From positions 1-8,755 of the forward strand of contig JBBINS010000127.1 in assembly GCA_037443765.1 (NCBI GenBank): a DNA stretch of 8,755 nucleotides. Reading direction: 5' to 3'. Origin of the DNA: CAIKZZ01 sp037443765 (GTDB taxonomy: Bacteria; Pseudomonadota; Gammaproteobacteria; Steroidobacterales; Steroidobacteraceae). The notes under the pieces were generated by a model, which was not told where the DNA came from, made no database searches, and saw only the letters and a list, made by a program, of their open reading frames with translations. Numbering within the stretch: position 1 is the first letter of the stretch; each line of letters opens with the position of its first letter. The translations under genes were made by a program, and so were the position numbers. Positions 1 through 5,375 of the stretch are shown one piece after another.

Positions 1-918
1 GAGACGCTCAAGATCCTGCACGAGGTCTACCGCGACTTCGTCGAGACGGAGCTGGCGATGCCGGTCATCGTCGGCCGCAAGAGCGAGAGCGAGAAATTCG
101 CCGGCGCCGACCGCACCTACTCGATCGAGGCGCTGATGGGCGACGGGCGCGCGCTGCAGGCGGCGACCTCGCACAACCTCGGCCAGAACTTCGCCAGAGC
201 GTTCGGCATCCAGTTCCAGGCGCGCGACAAGTCGCTGCAGCACATCTGGGGTACCTCGTGGGGGATCACCACGCGGCTGATCGGCGGCGTCATCATGATG
301 CACGGCGACGACAACGGCCTCGTGTTCCCGCCGCGCATCGCGCCCTACCAGGTGGTGATCGTGCCGATCCCGCGCGGCGACTGGCGGGCGACGGTGCTGC
401 CGCACGCGAAGGCGATCTTCGACGAGCTGACCGCGCAGGGCGTGCGCGTGATGCTCGACGACCGCGACGCCTACACGCCGGGATGGAAGTTCGCCGAGTG
501 GGAGATGCGCGGCGTCCCGGTGCGGCTCGAGATCGGGCCGAAGGACATCGAGAAGGGCCAGGTGATGCTGGCCCGCCGCGACACGCGCGAGAAGTTCCCG
601 GCGGGCCGCGACGGGCTGGCCGCGCGGATCGTCGACCTGCTGGCCGACATTCAGAAGACGCTCTTCGACCGCGCGGTGAAGTTCCGCGAGGAGCACACCT
701 CCGAGACGACGTCCTACGACGAGTTCAAGCAGATCATGGAAGGGCGCCCCGGCTACGTCATCGCGCCCTGGTGCGGGTCGGCCGAGTGCGAGGCCCAGAT
801 CAAGGCCGACACGCAGGCGACGATCCGAAACCTGCCGCTCGAGGAAAGCGCGGGCGGGGTGTGCGTGCGCTGCGGCAAGCCGGGCGTTGCCCGGGCGTAC
901 TTCGCGAAGGCGTACTGA
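1..918 (+). CDS. proS: Prolyl-tRNA synthetase, C-terminal part (5' end outside window)
   Basis: This cytoplasmic class II aminoacyl-tRNA synthetase charges tRNA-Pro with proline. The frame is open from base 1, so the N-terminus and motifs 1 and 2 lie upstream; 305 residues are visible. Seen here are the end of the catalytic core (GTSWGITTRLIGG, then the motif 3 region HGDDNGLVFPPRIAP, about residues 82-117), the anticodon-binding domain (from YQVVIVPI, about 117-225, including the DDRDAYTPGWKFAEWE stretch), and a C-terminal domain with four cysteines (C258, C263, C288, C291 of the visible part) ending in a terminal tyrosine. This tail and the absence of an editing insertion in the visible part mark the archaeal/eukaryote-like (type 3) ProRS, which many bacteria also use, rather than the E. 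coli type. All four cysteines are present, so zinc binding is plausible. It converges with the HEAT gene on the other strand. Confidence 0.96.
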   Translation, partial: ETLKILHEVYRDFVETELAMPVIVGRKSESEKFAGADRTYSIEALMGDGRALQAATSHNLGQNFARAFGIQFQARDKSLQHIWGTSWGITTRLIGGVIMMHGDDNGLVFPPRIAPYQVVIVPIPRGDWRATVLPHAKAIFDELTAQGVRVMLDDRDAYTPGWKFAEWEMRGVPVRLEIGPKDIEKGQVMLARRDTREKFPAGRDGLAARIVDLLADIQKTLFDRAVKFREEHTSETTSYDEFKQIMEGRPGYVIAPWCGSAECEAQIKADTQATIRNLPLEESAGGVCVRCGKPGVARAYFAKAY

Positions 919-938
919 AACTCGAGCCGCGTCGCCGA

Positions 939-958
939 CGCGGGCCATGAGGCCCGCG
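939..958 (+). terminator. Stem-loop just after proS, terminator-like
   Basis: A perfect 8-bp stem (939-946 with 951-958, core GCGGGCC/GGCCCGC) closes an ATGA loop 20 bases after the proS stop codon. There is no T-run behind it, so it is not a textbook intrinsic terminator. It may protect the 3' end of the mRNA or work with Rho. Position and stem strength are the only evidence. Confidence 0.35.
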
Positions 959-973
959 CGACTGACGATGGCT

Positions 974-998
974 GGTAGGGCGGGCGTCCTCGCCCGCC
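974..998 (+). repeat. GTAG-hairpin (REP-like) element, copy 1
   Basis: GGTAG (974-978) is followed at once by a perfect 8-bp stem, GGCGGGCG (979-986) with CGCCCGCC (991-998), around a TCCT loop. The same 25-base plan (5 + 8 + 4 + 8) recurs twice upstream of smc with a different stem interior. A GTAG at the foot of a hairpin is the known hallmark of REP sequences handled by RAYT (TnpA-REP) transposases. Assignment to that class is inference. The element lies between two convergent genes, a typical REP position, and may also help end transcription from either side. Confidence 0.55.
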
Positions 999-1034
999 GA
1001 CGCCAGGCGTCCTCGCCCGCCGGCGCAAGGCGTC
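983..1034. repeat. 23-base tandem repeat, about 2.3 copies
   Basis: The 17-base string GGCGTCCTCGCCCGCCG occurs at 983-999 and again at 1006-1022. A third partial copy (GGCGTC) begins at 1029, so the period is exactly 23 bases. The first copy overlaps the loop and 3' arm of the GTAG-hairpin element at 974-998, so this looks like partial duplication of that element's 3' side. It ends just before the stop codon of the convergent HEAT gene. Confidence 0.7.
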
Positions 1035-1040
1035 ATCCGT

Positions 1041-1814
1041 CTACCTCGGCGGCCCGATCAGTGCGATGGCGGTGTCGGGCCAGCGCGCGCGCAGCCGCTT
1101 GGTGATGGCGTGGCGTTCGTTCAGCTTCTCGCGGGCCGCGATCGCCCTGAACGCGATCGCGAGGTGCTCGCGCCACCAGTCGGCCTCCCGGGCCTCCTGC
1201 TTCGAGGCCTTGCCGTCGGGCTGGCCGACCAGGCGGGTGTAAGCGGCGGCGATCGTCTCGAGGCAGGTCTTGTCGCCGACCTCGGCCATCGCGGCGAGCA
1301 TCTCGACCGGCGCCGGCTCGCCGCTCTCGATGGTTTCCCGCAAATCGTAGAGCGCCACGGTGCTGCCGCGCGCCGCGAGGACCCGGTGCGCTGCGGCCCG
1401 CGCGGTCATCCACTCGGTCCGGCGAACCTGGTCCGTGGTCTGACGCTCCCGCTCGCGCACCTTCTGGACGATGCCGTGCAGCGTTGGCAGCGGCGCGTTC
1501 GCTCCCGCGGCGGCCAGCCACTGGCGCAGCGGATCGGCGTCGTCCGGCAGGTGGCCGGCGGCGGCCTGCTCGAGCGCCTCGAGCGGAGGCCTGACCGGCG
1601 CCCGGCCGCCGCCGGTGACCGTGGCGCGCACGGCCACGCTGGGGTCGTCGCGGAGCCTGGTGGAGATCAGCTCGAGCGCCGGCCCCGGCACGTGCCGGAG
1701 CGATTCGAGCGCGGCCAGCCGCGCGCCGTCGGCCCGCGTGGTGTCGACGGCGACGGCGGCCAGCCGATCGAGGATCAACGCCCCGCGCGGCGATTCGAGC
1801 AGGCGGCGCAGCAC
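1041..1814 (-). CDS. HEAT-repeat protein, C-terminal fragment after a frameshift
   Basis: This frame carries most of a helical-repeat protein: LRRLLESPRGALILDRLAAVAVD, then helix pairs such as ARLAALESLRHVPGPALELI and DDPSVAVRATV, and a helical C-terminus ending ARWPDTAIALIGPPR. HEAT-type repeats usually act as protein-binding scaffolds; no enzymatic motif is visible. The GTG at 1814 is only the first possible start in this frame. It has no Shine-Dalgarno sequence, and the frame is also open upstream (ASGVLRRLL). The fragment is therefore best read as the continuation of the gene starting at 2092, joined by a one-base shift within about 1815-1850. Mended, the product would be about 350 residues. 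A second, independently translated overlapping gene is possible but less likely. The stop is TAG at 1041-1043. No signal peptide is evident. Confidence 0.6.
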   Translation of the reverse strand: MLRRLLESPRGALILDRLAAVAVDTTRADGARLAALESLRHVPGPALELISTRLRDDPSVAVRATVTGGGRAPVRPPLEALEQAAAGHLPDDADPLRQWLAAAGANAPLPTLHGIVQKVRERERQTTDQVRRTEWMTARAAAHRVLAARGSTVALYDLRETIESGEPAPVEMLAAMAEVGDKTCLETIAAAYTRLVGQPDGKASKQEAREADWWREHLAIAFRAIAAREKLNERHAITKRLRARWPDTAIALIGPPR

Positions 1815-2092
1815 GCCCGACGCAGCGGCGCGAGTGCCGCGTCCTCCGCCTCGAGGCAGCCGAGCGCCGCGTCCGCCGCGCGCGGGTCGCCGATCGCCTC
1901 GAGCGTGGCCAGCGCGGCCGCCCGTGCCGGCGCGGCCCGGGTCGATCCGATCAGCGCCAGCAGTCCCTCGACGGCCCGCGTCCCGATGACCGACAGGCGG
2001 GCCACCGCCGCGTCGCGCGCCGCCTCGGAGCCCGACTCCAGGTCCTGCAGCAGCGCGGAGACTTCACGGGCGGACGAGCGCCTGATCACCAC
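1775..2092 (-). CDS. HEAT-repeat protein, N-terminal fragment before a frameshift
   Basis: This is the third gene of the tat unit. The GTG start at 2092 lies 3 bases after the tatC stop. A strong ribosome site, GAGGAG (2104-2099), is built from the last two Glu codons of tatC with 6-base spacing; a second GTG follows directly at 2089. Residues 8-80 are HEAT-like helix pairs (EVSALLQDLESGSEAARDAA, AVEGLLALIGS, AALATLEAIGDPRAADAALG). After about residue 87 the frame turns into an arginine- and cysteine-rich tail (RRACCAACSNRRAGR) unlike the rest, while the next frame continues HEAT sequence. The reading frame therefore appears to lack one base, or to have gained two, around 1815-1850. Whether this is a real mutation or a sequence error cannot be told from one read-out. 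A role with Tat export is suggested only by position. Confidence 0.6.
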   Translation of the reverse strand: MVIRRSSAREVSALLQDLESGSEAARDAAVARLSVIGTRAVEGLLALIGSTRAAPARAAALATLEAIGDPRAADAALGCLEAEDAALAPLRRACCAACSNRRAGR

Positions 2093-2095
2093 GCG

Positions 2096-2920
2096 TCACT
2101 CCTCGGCCGGCTGTTTCCGGCGAGGCTTGCCGAAGATCCACGCGATCAGGATCGAGATGAGGTAGAGCCCGATCATGGGCAGGGCGAACAGCGTCTGCGT
2201 GAGCATGTCGCCGCTCGGCGTGATCACCGCGGCGAGGACGAAGATGACGAGGATGGCGTACTTGAAGTTGCGGGCGAGGAACCGCCAGGTGACCAGGCCC
2301 ATCTTCGCCAGCGCGTAGACGAGGGCCGGCATCTGGAAGACGAGCCCCATGCCGAGGATCATCTTCACGTAGAGGTCGAAGACCGGCTCGATGCGCGGAT
2401 AGAAGGTCAGCTTGTCGCTGGCGAAGCTCGCGAAGAACCTCCACATCCACGGGAAGAGCAGGTAGTGGGTGAACGCGGCGCCGCCGAAGAATCCCACGCT
2501 CGCGAGTACGATGAACGGGATGGCGAGCTTCTTCTCCTTCGCGTAGAGACCGGGCGCGATGAACAGCCACACCTGCCACAGGATGACCGGCATCGCCAGC
2601 ACGATGCCCGCCAGGAACGCCATCCAGACCCAGAGGATGAACGCCTCGGTCGGCTCGGTGTAGACGAGCGCGCTGTGCTTGGGGAGCATCGCGTAGAGCG
2701 GATCCATCACGAAGCTGTAGATCCGGTCCACGAAGATGAACGCGATCAGGCAGCCGACCGCGACGGCCGCCAGGCTGACGATCAGCCGCTTGCGGAGCTC
2801 GTCGAGGTGCTCGAGGAACGTCATCTTCGCTCCTCCGCCCTCGGCCTCCGAGTCGTCCCAGAAGCCCGAGCCGGAGGAGGAAGAGTCCTCTGAAGATCGG
2901 GGAAACGGCAGCAGCGCCAT
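2096..2920 (-). CDS. tatC: Twin-arginine translocase subunit TatC
   Basis: TatC is the multi-spanning core of the Tat translocase. It recognises twin-arginine signal peptides and, with TatA-type subunits, exports folded proteins across the inner membrane. Family marks are FLEHLDELRKRL (35-46), TEPTEAF (88-94), WQVWLFIAPGLYAKEK (115-130), FQMPALVYALAKMGLVT (195-211) and ITPSGDMLTQ (233-242). Six hydrophobic segments fit the known topology, at about 47-65, 97-118, 133-155, 184-206, 220-236 and 240-262. At 274 residues it is slightly longer than usual because of a 32-residue Ser/Glu/Gly-rich N-terminal extension. The ATG at 2920 shares one base with the tatA stop (TGATG), which suggests coupled translation, but has no clear ribosome site of its own. 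An internal ATG at 2824 (residue 33, MTFLEHL) has a strong one and could be the true or a second start. Confidence 0.97.
   Translation of the reverse strand: MALLPFPRSSEDSSSSGSGFWDDSEAEGGGAKMTFLEHLDELRKRLIVSLAAVAVGCLIAFIFVDRIYSFVMDPLYAMLPKHSALVYTEPTEAFILWVWMAFLAGIVLAMPVILWQVWLFIAPGLYAKEKKLAIPFIVLASVGFFGGAAFTHYLLFPWMWRFFASFASDKLTFYPRIEPVFDLYVKMILGMGLVFQMPALVYALAKMGLVTWRFLARNFKYAILVIFVLAAVITPSGDMLTQTLFALPMIGLYLISILIAWIFGKPRRKQPAEE
2830..2836 (-). promoter_or_regulatory. Strong internal ribosome site before TatC Met33
   Basis: GGAGGAG lies 5 bases before the ATG at 2824-2822, which encodes the methionine of MTFLEHL, the usual beginning of TatC homology. It is stronger than anything upstream of the ATG at 2920. 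It may set an alternative start that omits the acidic N-terminal extension, or it may be just the Gly-Gly-Ala codons of that extension. Confidence 0.45.
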
Positions 2921-3363
2921 CAGCCGTGCTGGATCGTGTTATCGGGGGCCGTGGCCGGCGCGGGCGGTTCCACGGCCGCCGGGGCCGCCGACGCCTGGAC
3001 CGGAGCGGGAACGGGAGCCGGTTCGGGCGCCATCGACACGACCGCGGACACCGGCACGCTGGCAGGCACCGGCACGGCCTCGGGCACCGACATGGCTACC
3101 GGCGCCGGCACGGCCGCGGGCACCGGCATCGGCGCGGGGGCCGGCGCCTGGACCTGGGCCGGCGCCGACGCCGCACGGGCCTTCTGCTGGTCGTCGACGC
3201 GGATCTCTTCCTCGAGCGTGTTCCGAAGCTCGTTCGAGGCGCGCTTGAACTCGGCAATGCTCTTGCCGAGCGACTTGCCGAGATCGGGCAGCCGGCGCGG
3301 CCCGAAGATGATCAGCGCGATCACGAAGATGATGATCAGCTCCTGCATGCCGATGTTGCCCAT
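2920..3363 (-). CDS. tatA: TatA/TatB-family Tat translocase subunit with a long Pro/Ala/Val tail
   Basis: TatA-type subunits gather at TatC to form the passage for folded proteins. The 147-residue product has one transmembrane helix (about 8-20, ELIIIFVIALIIF), the FG-P hinge (FGPRRLPDLG, 20-29), and an amphipathic helix (KSLGKSIAEFKRASNELRNTLEEEI, about 30-54), all in canonical order. The rest (61-147) is low-complexity Pro/Ala/Val repeats (for example APAPAPMPVPAAVPAP), whereas TatA is usually 60-90 residues. The ATG at 3363 was chosen because GGAG (3375-3372) sits 8 bases upstream and family homology begins there. The frame stays open to an ATG at 3489, but that one lies in the promoter -10. 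TatA and TatB are hard to separate here: the LPDLGKSLGKSI core favours TatA, while the MQEL start and length are TatB-like. It overlaps tatC by one base. Confidence 0.92.
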   Translation of the reverse strand: MGNIGMQELIIIFVIALIIFGPRRLPDLGKSLGKSIAEFKRASNELRNTLEEEIRVDDQQKARAASAPAQVQAPAPAPMPVPAAVPAPVAMSVPEAVPVPASVPVSAVVSMAPEPAPVPAPVQASAAPAAVEPPAPATAPDNTIQHG

Positions 3364-3371
3364 CGCGTGCA

Positions 3372-3375
3372 CTCC
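3372..3375 (-). promoter_or_regulatory. Ribosome-binding site fixing the tatA start
   Basis: GGAG, read on the minus strand within TTGGAG, is 8 bases before the ATG at 3363. It supports that start over the 42-residue N-terminal extension possible from 3489. Confidence 0.7.
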
Positions 3376-3384
3376 AAGCCCGCC

Positions 3385-3405
3385 CACGCGCCTCGCCGGC
3401 GCGTG
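3385..3405 (-). promoter_or_regulatory. Stem-loop in the tatA 5' leader
   Basis: CACGCGCC and GGCGCGTG form a perfect 8-bp stem around a 5-base loop. It begins 9 bases upstream of the tatA ribosome site and lies inside the roughly 118-base leader predicted from the promoter at 3488-3517. It could affect translation start or mRNA stability. No known riboswitch class is recognised. Confidence 0.4.
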
Positions 3406-3487
3406 CGAACCCCTTCGGACGGCCGGGTGAATCGCGGCCGTTATCCTGGTCGTGGTCTCTCGCGCGAGGCCCTGCAACCTCCCTCGC

Positions 3488-3517
3488 ATTATAGGAGTCG
3501 GCCGCGGAGAGGGTCAA
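3488..3517 (-). promoter_or_regulatory. Sigma-70-type promoter of the tat unit
   Basis: Reading the minus strand, TTGACC (3517-3512), an 18-base spacer and a perfect TATAAT (3493-3488) match the housekeeping promoter consensus at 11 of 12 positions. Transcription would begin near 3481, giving a leader of about 118 bases before the tatA ATG. It is the best promoter in the window and should drive tatA, tatC and the HEAT gene together. Confidence 0.8.
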
Positions 3518-3524
3518 GTTTCGG

Positions 3525-3543
3525 CCGGGCTAGGAGGACCCGG
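3525..3543. promoter_or_regulatory. Short inverted repeat between the divergent promoters
   Basis: CCGGG (3525-3529) and CCCGG (3539-3543) are separated by 9 bases, midway between the tatA -35 and the protease-gene -35. The position suits an operator touching both promoters, but 5-bp GC arms are common by chance in DNA this GC-rich, so this is a weak call. Confidence 0.2.
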
Positions 3544-3549
3544 AAGTCA

Positions 3550-3578
3550 TTGCGACACCGTGGTTTATCTGCTAGCAT
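3550..3578 (+). promoter_or_regulatory. Promoter of the S41 protease gene, apparently leaderless
   Basis: TTGCGA (3550-3555), a 17-base spacer and TAGCAT (3573-3578) form a promoter with an extended -10 (TGC directly before TAGCAT). Transcription would start about 7 bases after the -10, near 3585, which is at the ATG at 3586. No Shine-Dalgarno sequence lies between the -10 and the ATG, which agrees with a leaderless mRNA. Confidence 0.6.
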
Positions 3579-3585
3579 CGATTTC

Positions 3586-5238
3586 ATGCGCAGGTACGGA
3601 GTCGTGTCAGCCGCCCTCTTCGTGGTCCTCGTGTGCGCGCTTGCCGGCGGATTCCTCGGACGCCGTGCCCTGGCCACGAGCGACCGCGTCCCCGATTACC
3701 GGGAGTTCACGACCGCGCTCGGCGCGGTCGAGGCCAACTACGTCGACAAGGTCGATTCCGCGCGCCTCGTCTACGGCGCCATCGGCGGCATGCTCCAGAC
3801 GCTCGACCCGCATTCGAGCTTCATGGACCCGAAGTACTACGCGCAGATGCGGGAGCGGCAGGAAGGGCATTACTACGGCCTCGGGATCACCATCCAGGTC
3901 GTCGACCTCGACATCAACGTCGTCTCGCTCTTCGAGGGGACGCCGGCCTACAAGAAGGGGATCCGCCGGGGCGACATCATCGCGCGCATCGCCGGGCAGG
4001 ACACGCGCTCCTGGAAGGACGAGCAGGGCAAGCCGCTCACCGGCGCCGCGCTCTCCGACAAGGCGGTCAAGATGCTGCGGGGCCCGAAGGGCACGCTCGT
4101 CCAGGTGTCCATCAAGCGCCCGGGCTACGACCGCCTGATCGACATCGAGGTGCCGCGCGACGAGATCACGATCCCGTCGGTCACCGCGTCGTTCATGATC
4201 GACCCGCAGACCGGCTACGTCCGCGTGCAGGACTTCGCCGAGAACACCGACCAGGAGCTCGGCGCGGCGCTCGACGAGCTGCGCGCGAAGGGCATGAAGC
4301 GCCTGGTGTTCGACCTCCGGAACAACCCGGGCGGCCCGCTCGACCAGGCCATCAAGGTCGCCAACCGCTTCCTGCCCGAGGGCTCGCTCATCGTCTACAC
4401 GCGCGGCCGCGTGCCCAACTCCGACCAGGACTACTTCGCCACCGAGCGCAGCGCCTACACCGACGCCCCGCTCATCGTCCTCGTCAACCGCAGCAGCGCC
4501 AGCGCGTCGGAGATCGTCAGCGGCGCGCTGCAGGACCACGACCGCGGCCTCATCGTCGGCGAGACGACGTTCGGCAAGGCCCTCGTGCAGTCGGTTTACC
4601 GGATCAGCGAGGGGGCCGGTCTCGCGCTGACGACCGCGCGCTACTACACGCCGAGCAAGCGGCTCATCCAGCGCCCGTGGGACGGGACTTTCGACGACTA
4701 CCTGAGTTACACGCTCCGCGACCAGAAGCCGCACGCGCACCCGGCGGCCGATCTTCGATACACCGACGCCGGTCGGAAGGTCTACAGCGGCGGCGGGATC
4801 GAGCCCGACGAGCGGCTCGACGGCCCGGTCGAGGGATTCAACCCGACCGAGTTCGGCCGCATGATTTACGCGCGGCAGACCTTCGGCAACTTTGCCGAAC
4901 GGTTCGTGGCCGAGGGGGACAACCGGATCGCCCCGCGCCCCGACCAGCAGCGCGTGGCACGCGGGTTCGTCGTCGACCAGGCCATGCTCGGCGAGTTCAA
5001 GAAGTTCCTGGTGTCGCAGAAGGTGAAGGTCGACGACCAGGCGTTCGCCAAGGATACGAACTTCATCAAGGCCATGATCCACTACGAGGTCGACATGGCG
5101 CTGTTCGGCCTGACCGAGGCGCGCCGGAACCTGATTGCAAGCGACCCCCAGGCCCAGTTCGCCATGAAGCTGTTCCCGGAGGCCGACCGGCTTCTCCTCC
5201 TGCGGAAGGGGAAGGGCAGCAAGACGATCAGTCACTAG
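3586..5238 (+). CDS. S41 family C-terminal processing protease (CtpA/Tsp type)
   Basis: CtpA-type serine proteases cleave periplasmic proteins, often near the C-terminus. The 550-residue product has an N-terminal hydrophobic segment (about 5-24, ending in an ALA-TS possible cleavage site), so it should be exported or membrane-anchored. A PDZ domain (about 95-190, YYGLGITIQ to DIIARIAG) is followed by the S41 core (about 205-408). The catalytic Ser306 lies in SSASASEI and Lys331 in TTFGKALVQ. The spacing of 25 residues and Gln335 four residues after the lysine match the family dyad. The core closes with YYTPSKRLIQ and GGGIEPD (402-408). About 140 further residues (409-550) form a C-terminal helical region that many CtpA proteins lack. 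The start follows from the signal sequence and promoter; the frame is open far upstream but runs antisense to tatA. It is divergent from the tat unit and upstream of smc. Confidence 0.95.
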   Translation: MRRYGVVSAALFVVLVCALAGGFLGRRALATSDRVPDYREFTTALGAVEANYVDKVDSARLVYGAIGGMLQTLDPHSSFMDPKYYAQMRERQEGHYYGLGITIQVVDLDINVVSLFEGTPAYKKGIRRGDIIARIAGQDTRSWKDEQGKPLTGAALSDKAVKMLRGPKGTLVQVSIKRPGYDRLIDIEVPRDEITIPSVTASFMIDPQTGYVRVQDFAENTDQELGAALDELRAKGMKRLVFDLRNNPGGPLDQAIKVANRFLPEGSLIVYTRGRVPNSDQDYFATERSAYTDAPLIVLVNRSSASASEIVSGALQDHDRGLIVGETTFGKALVQSVYRISEGAGLALTTARYYTPSKRLIQRPWDGTFDDYLSYTLRDQKPHAHPAADLRYTDAGRKVYSGGGIEPDERLDGPVEGFNPTEFGRMIYARQTFGNFAERFVAEGDNRIAPRPDQQRVARGFVVDQAMLGEFKKFLVSQKVKVDDQAFAKDTNFIKAMIHYEVDMALFGLTEARRNLIASDPQAQFAMKLFPEADRLLLLRKGKGSKTISH

Positions 5239-5259
5239 CCATGGGGCCCTTTCGGGCGC

Positions 5260-5288
5260 TTGCCACAAGAGCTAGCAGTTGTTAGACT
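5260..5288 (+). promoter_or_regulatory. Promoter-like sequence downstream of the protease gene
   Basis: TTGCCA (5260-5265), a 17-base spacer and TAGACT (5283-5288) with TG one base before it (extended -10) give a plausible sigma-70 promoter. The match is 5 of 6 and 4 of 6 positions. The predicted start near 5294-5296 is about 285 bases before smc. It could serve smc, a small RNA at about 5294-5366, or both. Confidence 0.45.
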
Positions 5289-5293
5289 GGCCG

Positions 5294-5366
5294 ACGGTTG
5301 GCTTGTCCGAAACCGTCCAGCCGCGCGAGCGGGCGACCGCCCGTCTTGGGCGGCTGTTGTCGTTTT
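5294..5366 (+). ncRNA. Candidate small structured RNA (unrecognised family)
   Basis: The stretch starts where the promoter at 5260-5288 should initiate and ends in a T-rich tail. Its 5' end can fold at once: ACGGTT (5294-5299) pairs with AACCGT (5311-5316). Two alternative folds follow. In one, CCGC-GCGA-GCGG (5321-5332, a GNRA tetraloop) precedes CCGCCC/GGGCGG (5337-5342 with 5348-5353). In the other, CAGCCGC/GCGGCTG (5318-5324 with 5350-5356) encloses CGGGC-GACC-GCCCG (5330-5343). No known RNA family is recognised. The simpler reading is an untranslated trailer and terminator of the protease gene. Confidence 0.3.
5318..5366 (+). terminator. Intrinsic terminator-like hairpin with T-rich tail
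   Basis: CAGCCGC (5318-5324) pairs perfectly with GCGGCTG (5350-5356), with a nested CGGGC/GCCCG stem. The tail TTGTCGTTTT follows directly. A shorter alternative is CCGCCC-GTCTT-GGGCGG (5337-5353). It lies 80 bases after the stop of the protease gene and probably ends that transcript. If so, smc needs its own promoter or depends on read-through. Confidence 0.5.
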
Positions 5367-5375
5367 CGAGTCATA

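Noticed and set aside
887..1105. Plus-strand 72-residue frame over the proS-HEAT gap
   Set aside because: It starts inside proS, crosses the tandem repeat and hairpins, and has no ribosome site. The gap is better explained as a convergent spacer with repeats.
1110..2165. A 351-residue plus-strand frame opposite the HEAT gene
   Set aside because: Its product is Arg/Ala/Gly-rich with no domain. The minus strand has HEAT repeats, a ribosome site and operon context.
3364..3489. A 42-residue N-terminal extension of TatA from the ATG at 3489
   Set aside because: That ATG lies within the TATAAT box of the promoter, the extension is Arg-rich and unlike the family, and the ATG at 3363 has a good ribosome site.
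2926..3585. Upstream extension of the protease frame by 220 residues
   Set aside because: It runs antisense through tatA and reads as His/Arg/Gly-rich shadow sequence. The signal peptide and promoter place the start at 3586.
5246..5257. Hairpin GCCC-TTTC-GGGC just after the protease stop as its terminator
   Set aside because: The stem is only 4 bp and no T-run follows. The hairpin at 5318-5366 is a much better candidate.
3607..5268. A 553-residue minus-strand frame and a 550-residue plus-strand frame overlapping the S41 protease gene
   Set aside because: Both are composition shadows rich in Arg, Ala and Asp or His. The protease frame has catalytic residues, PDZ domain, signal sequence and promoter.
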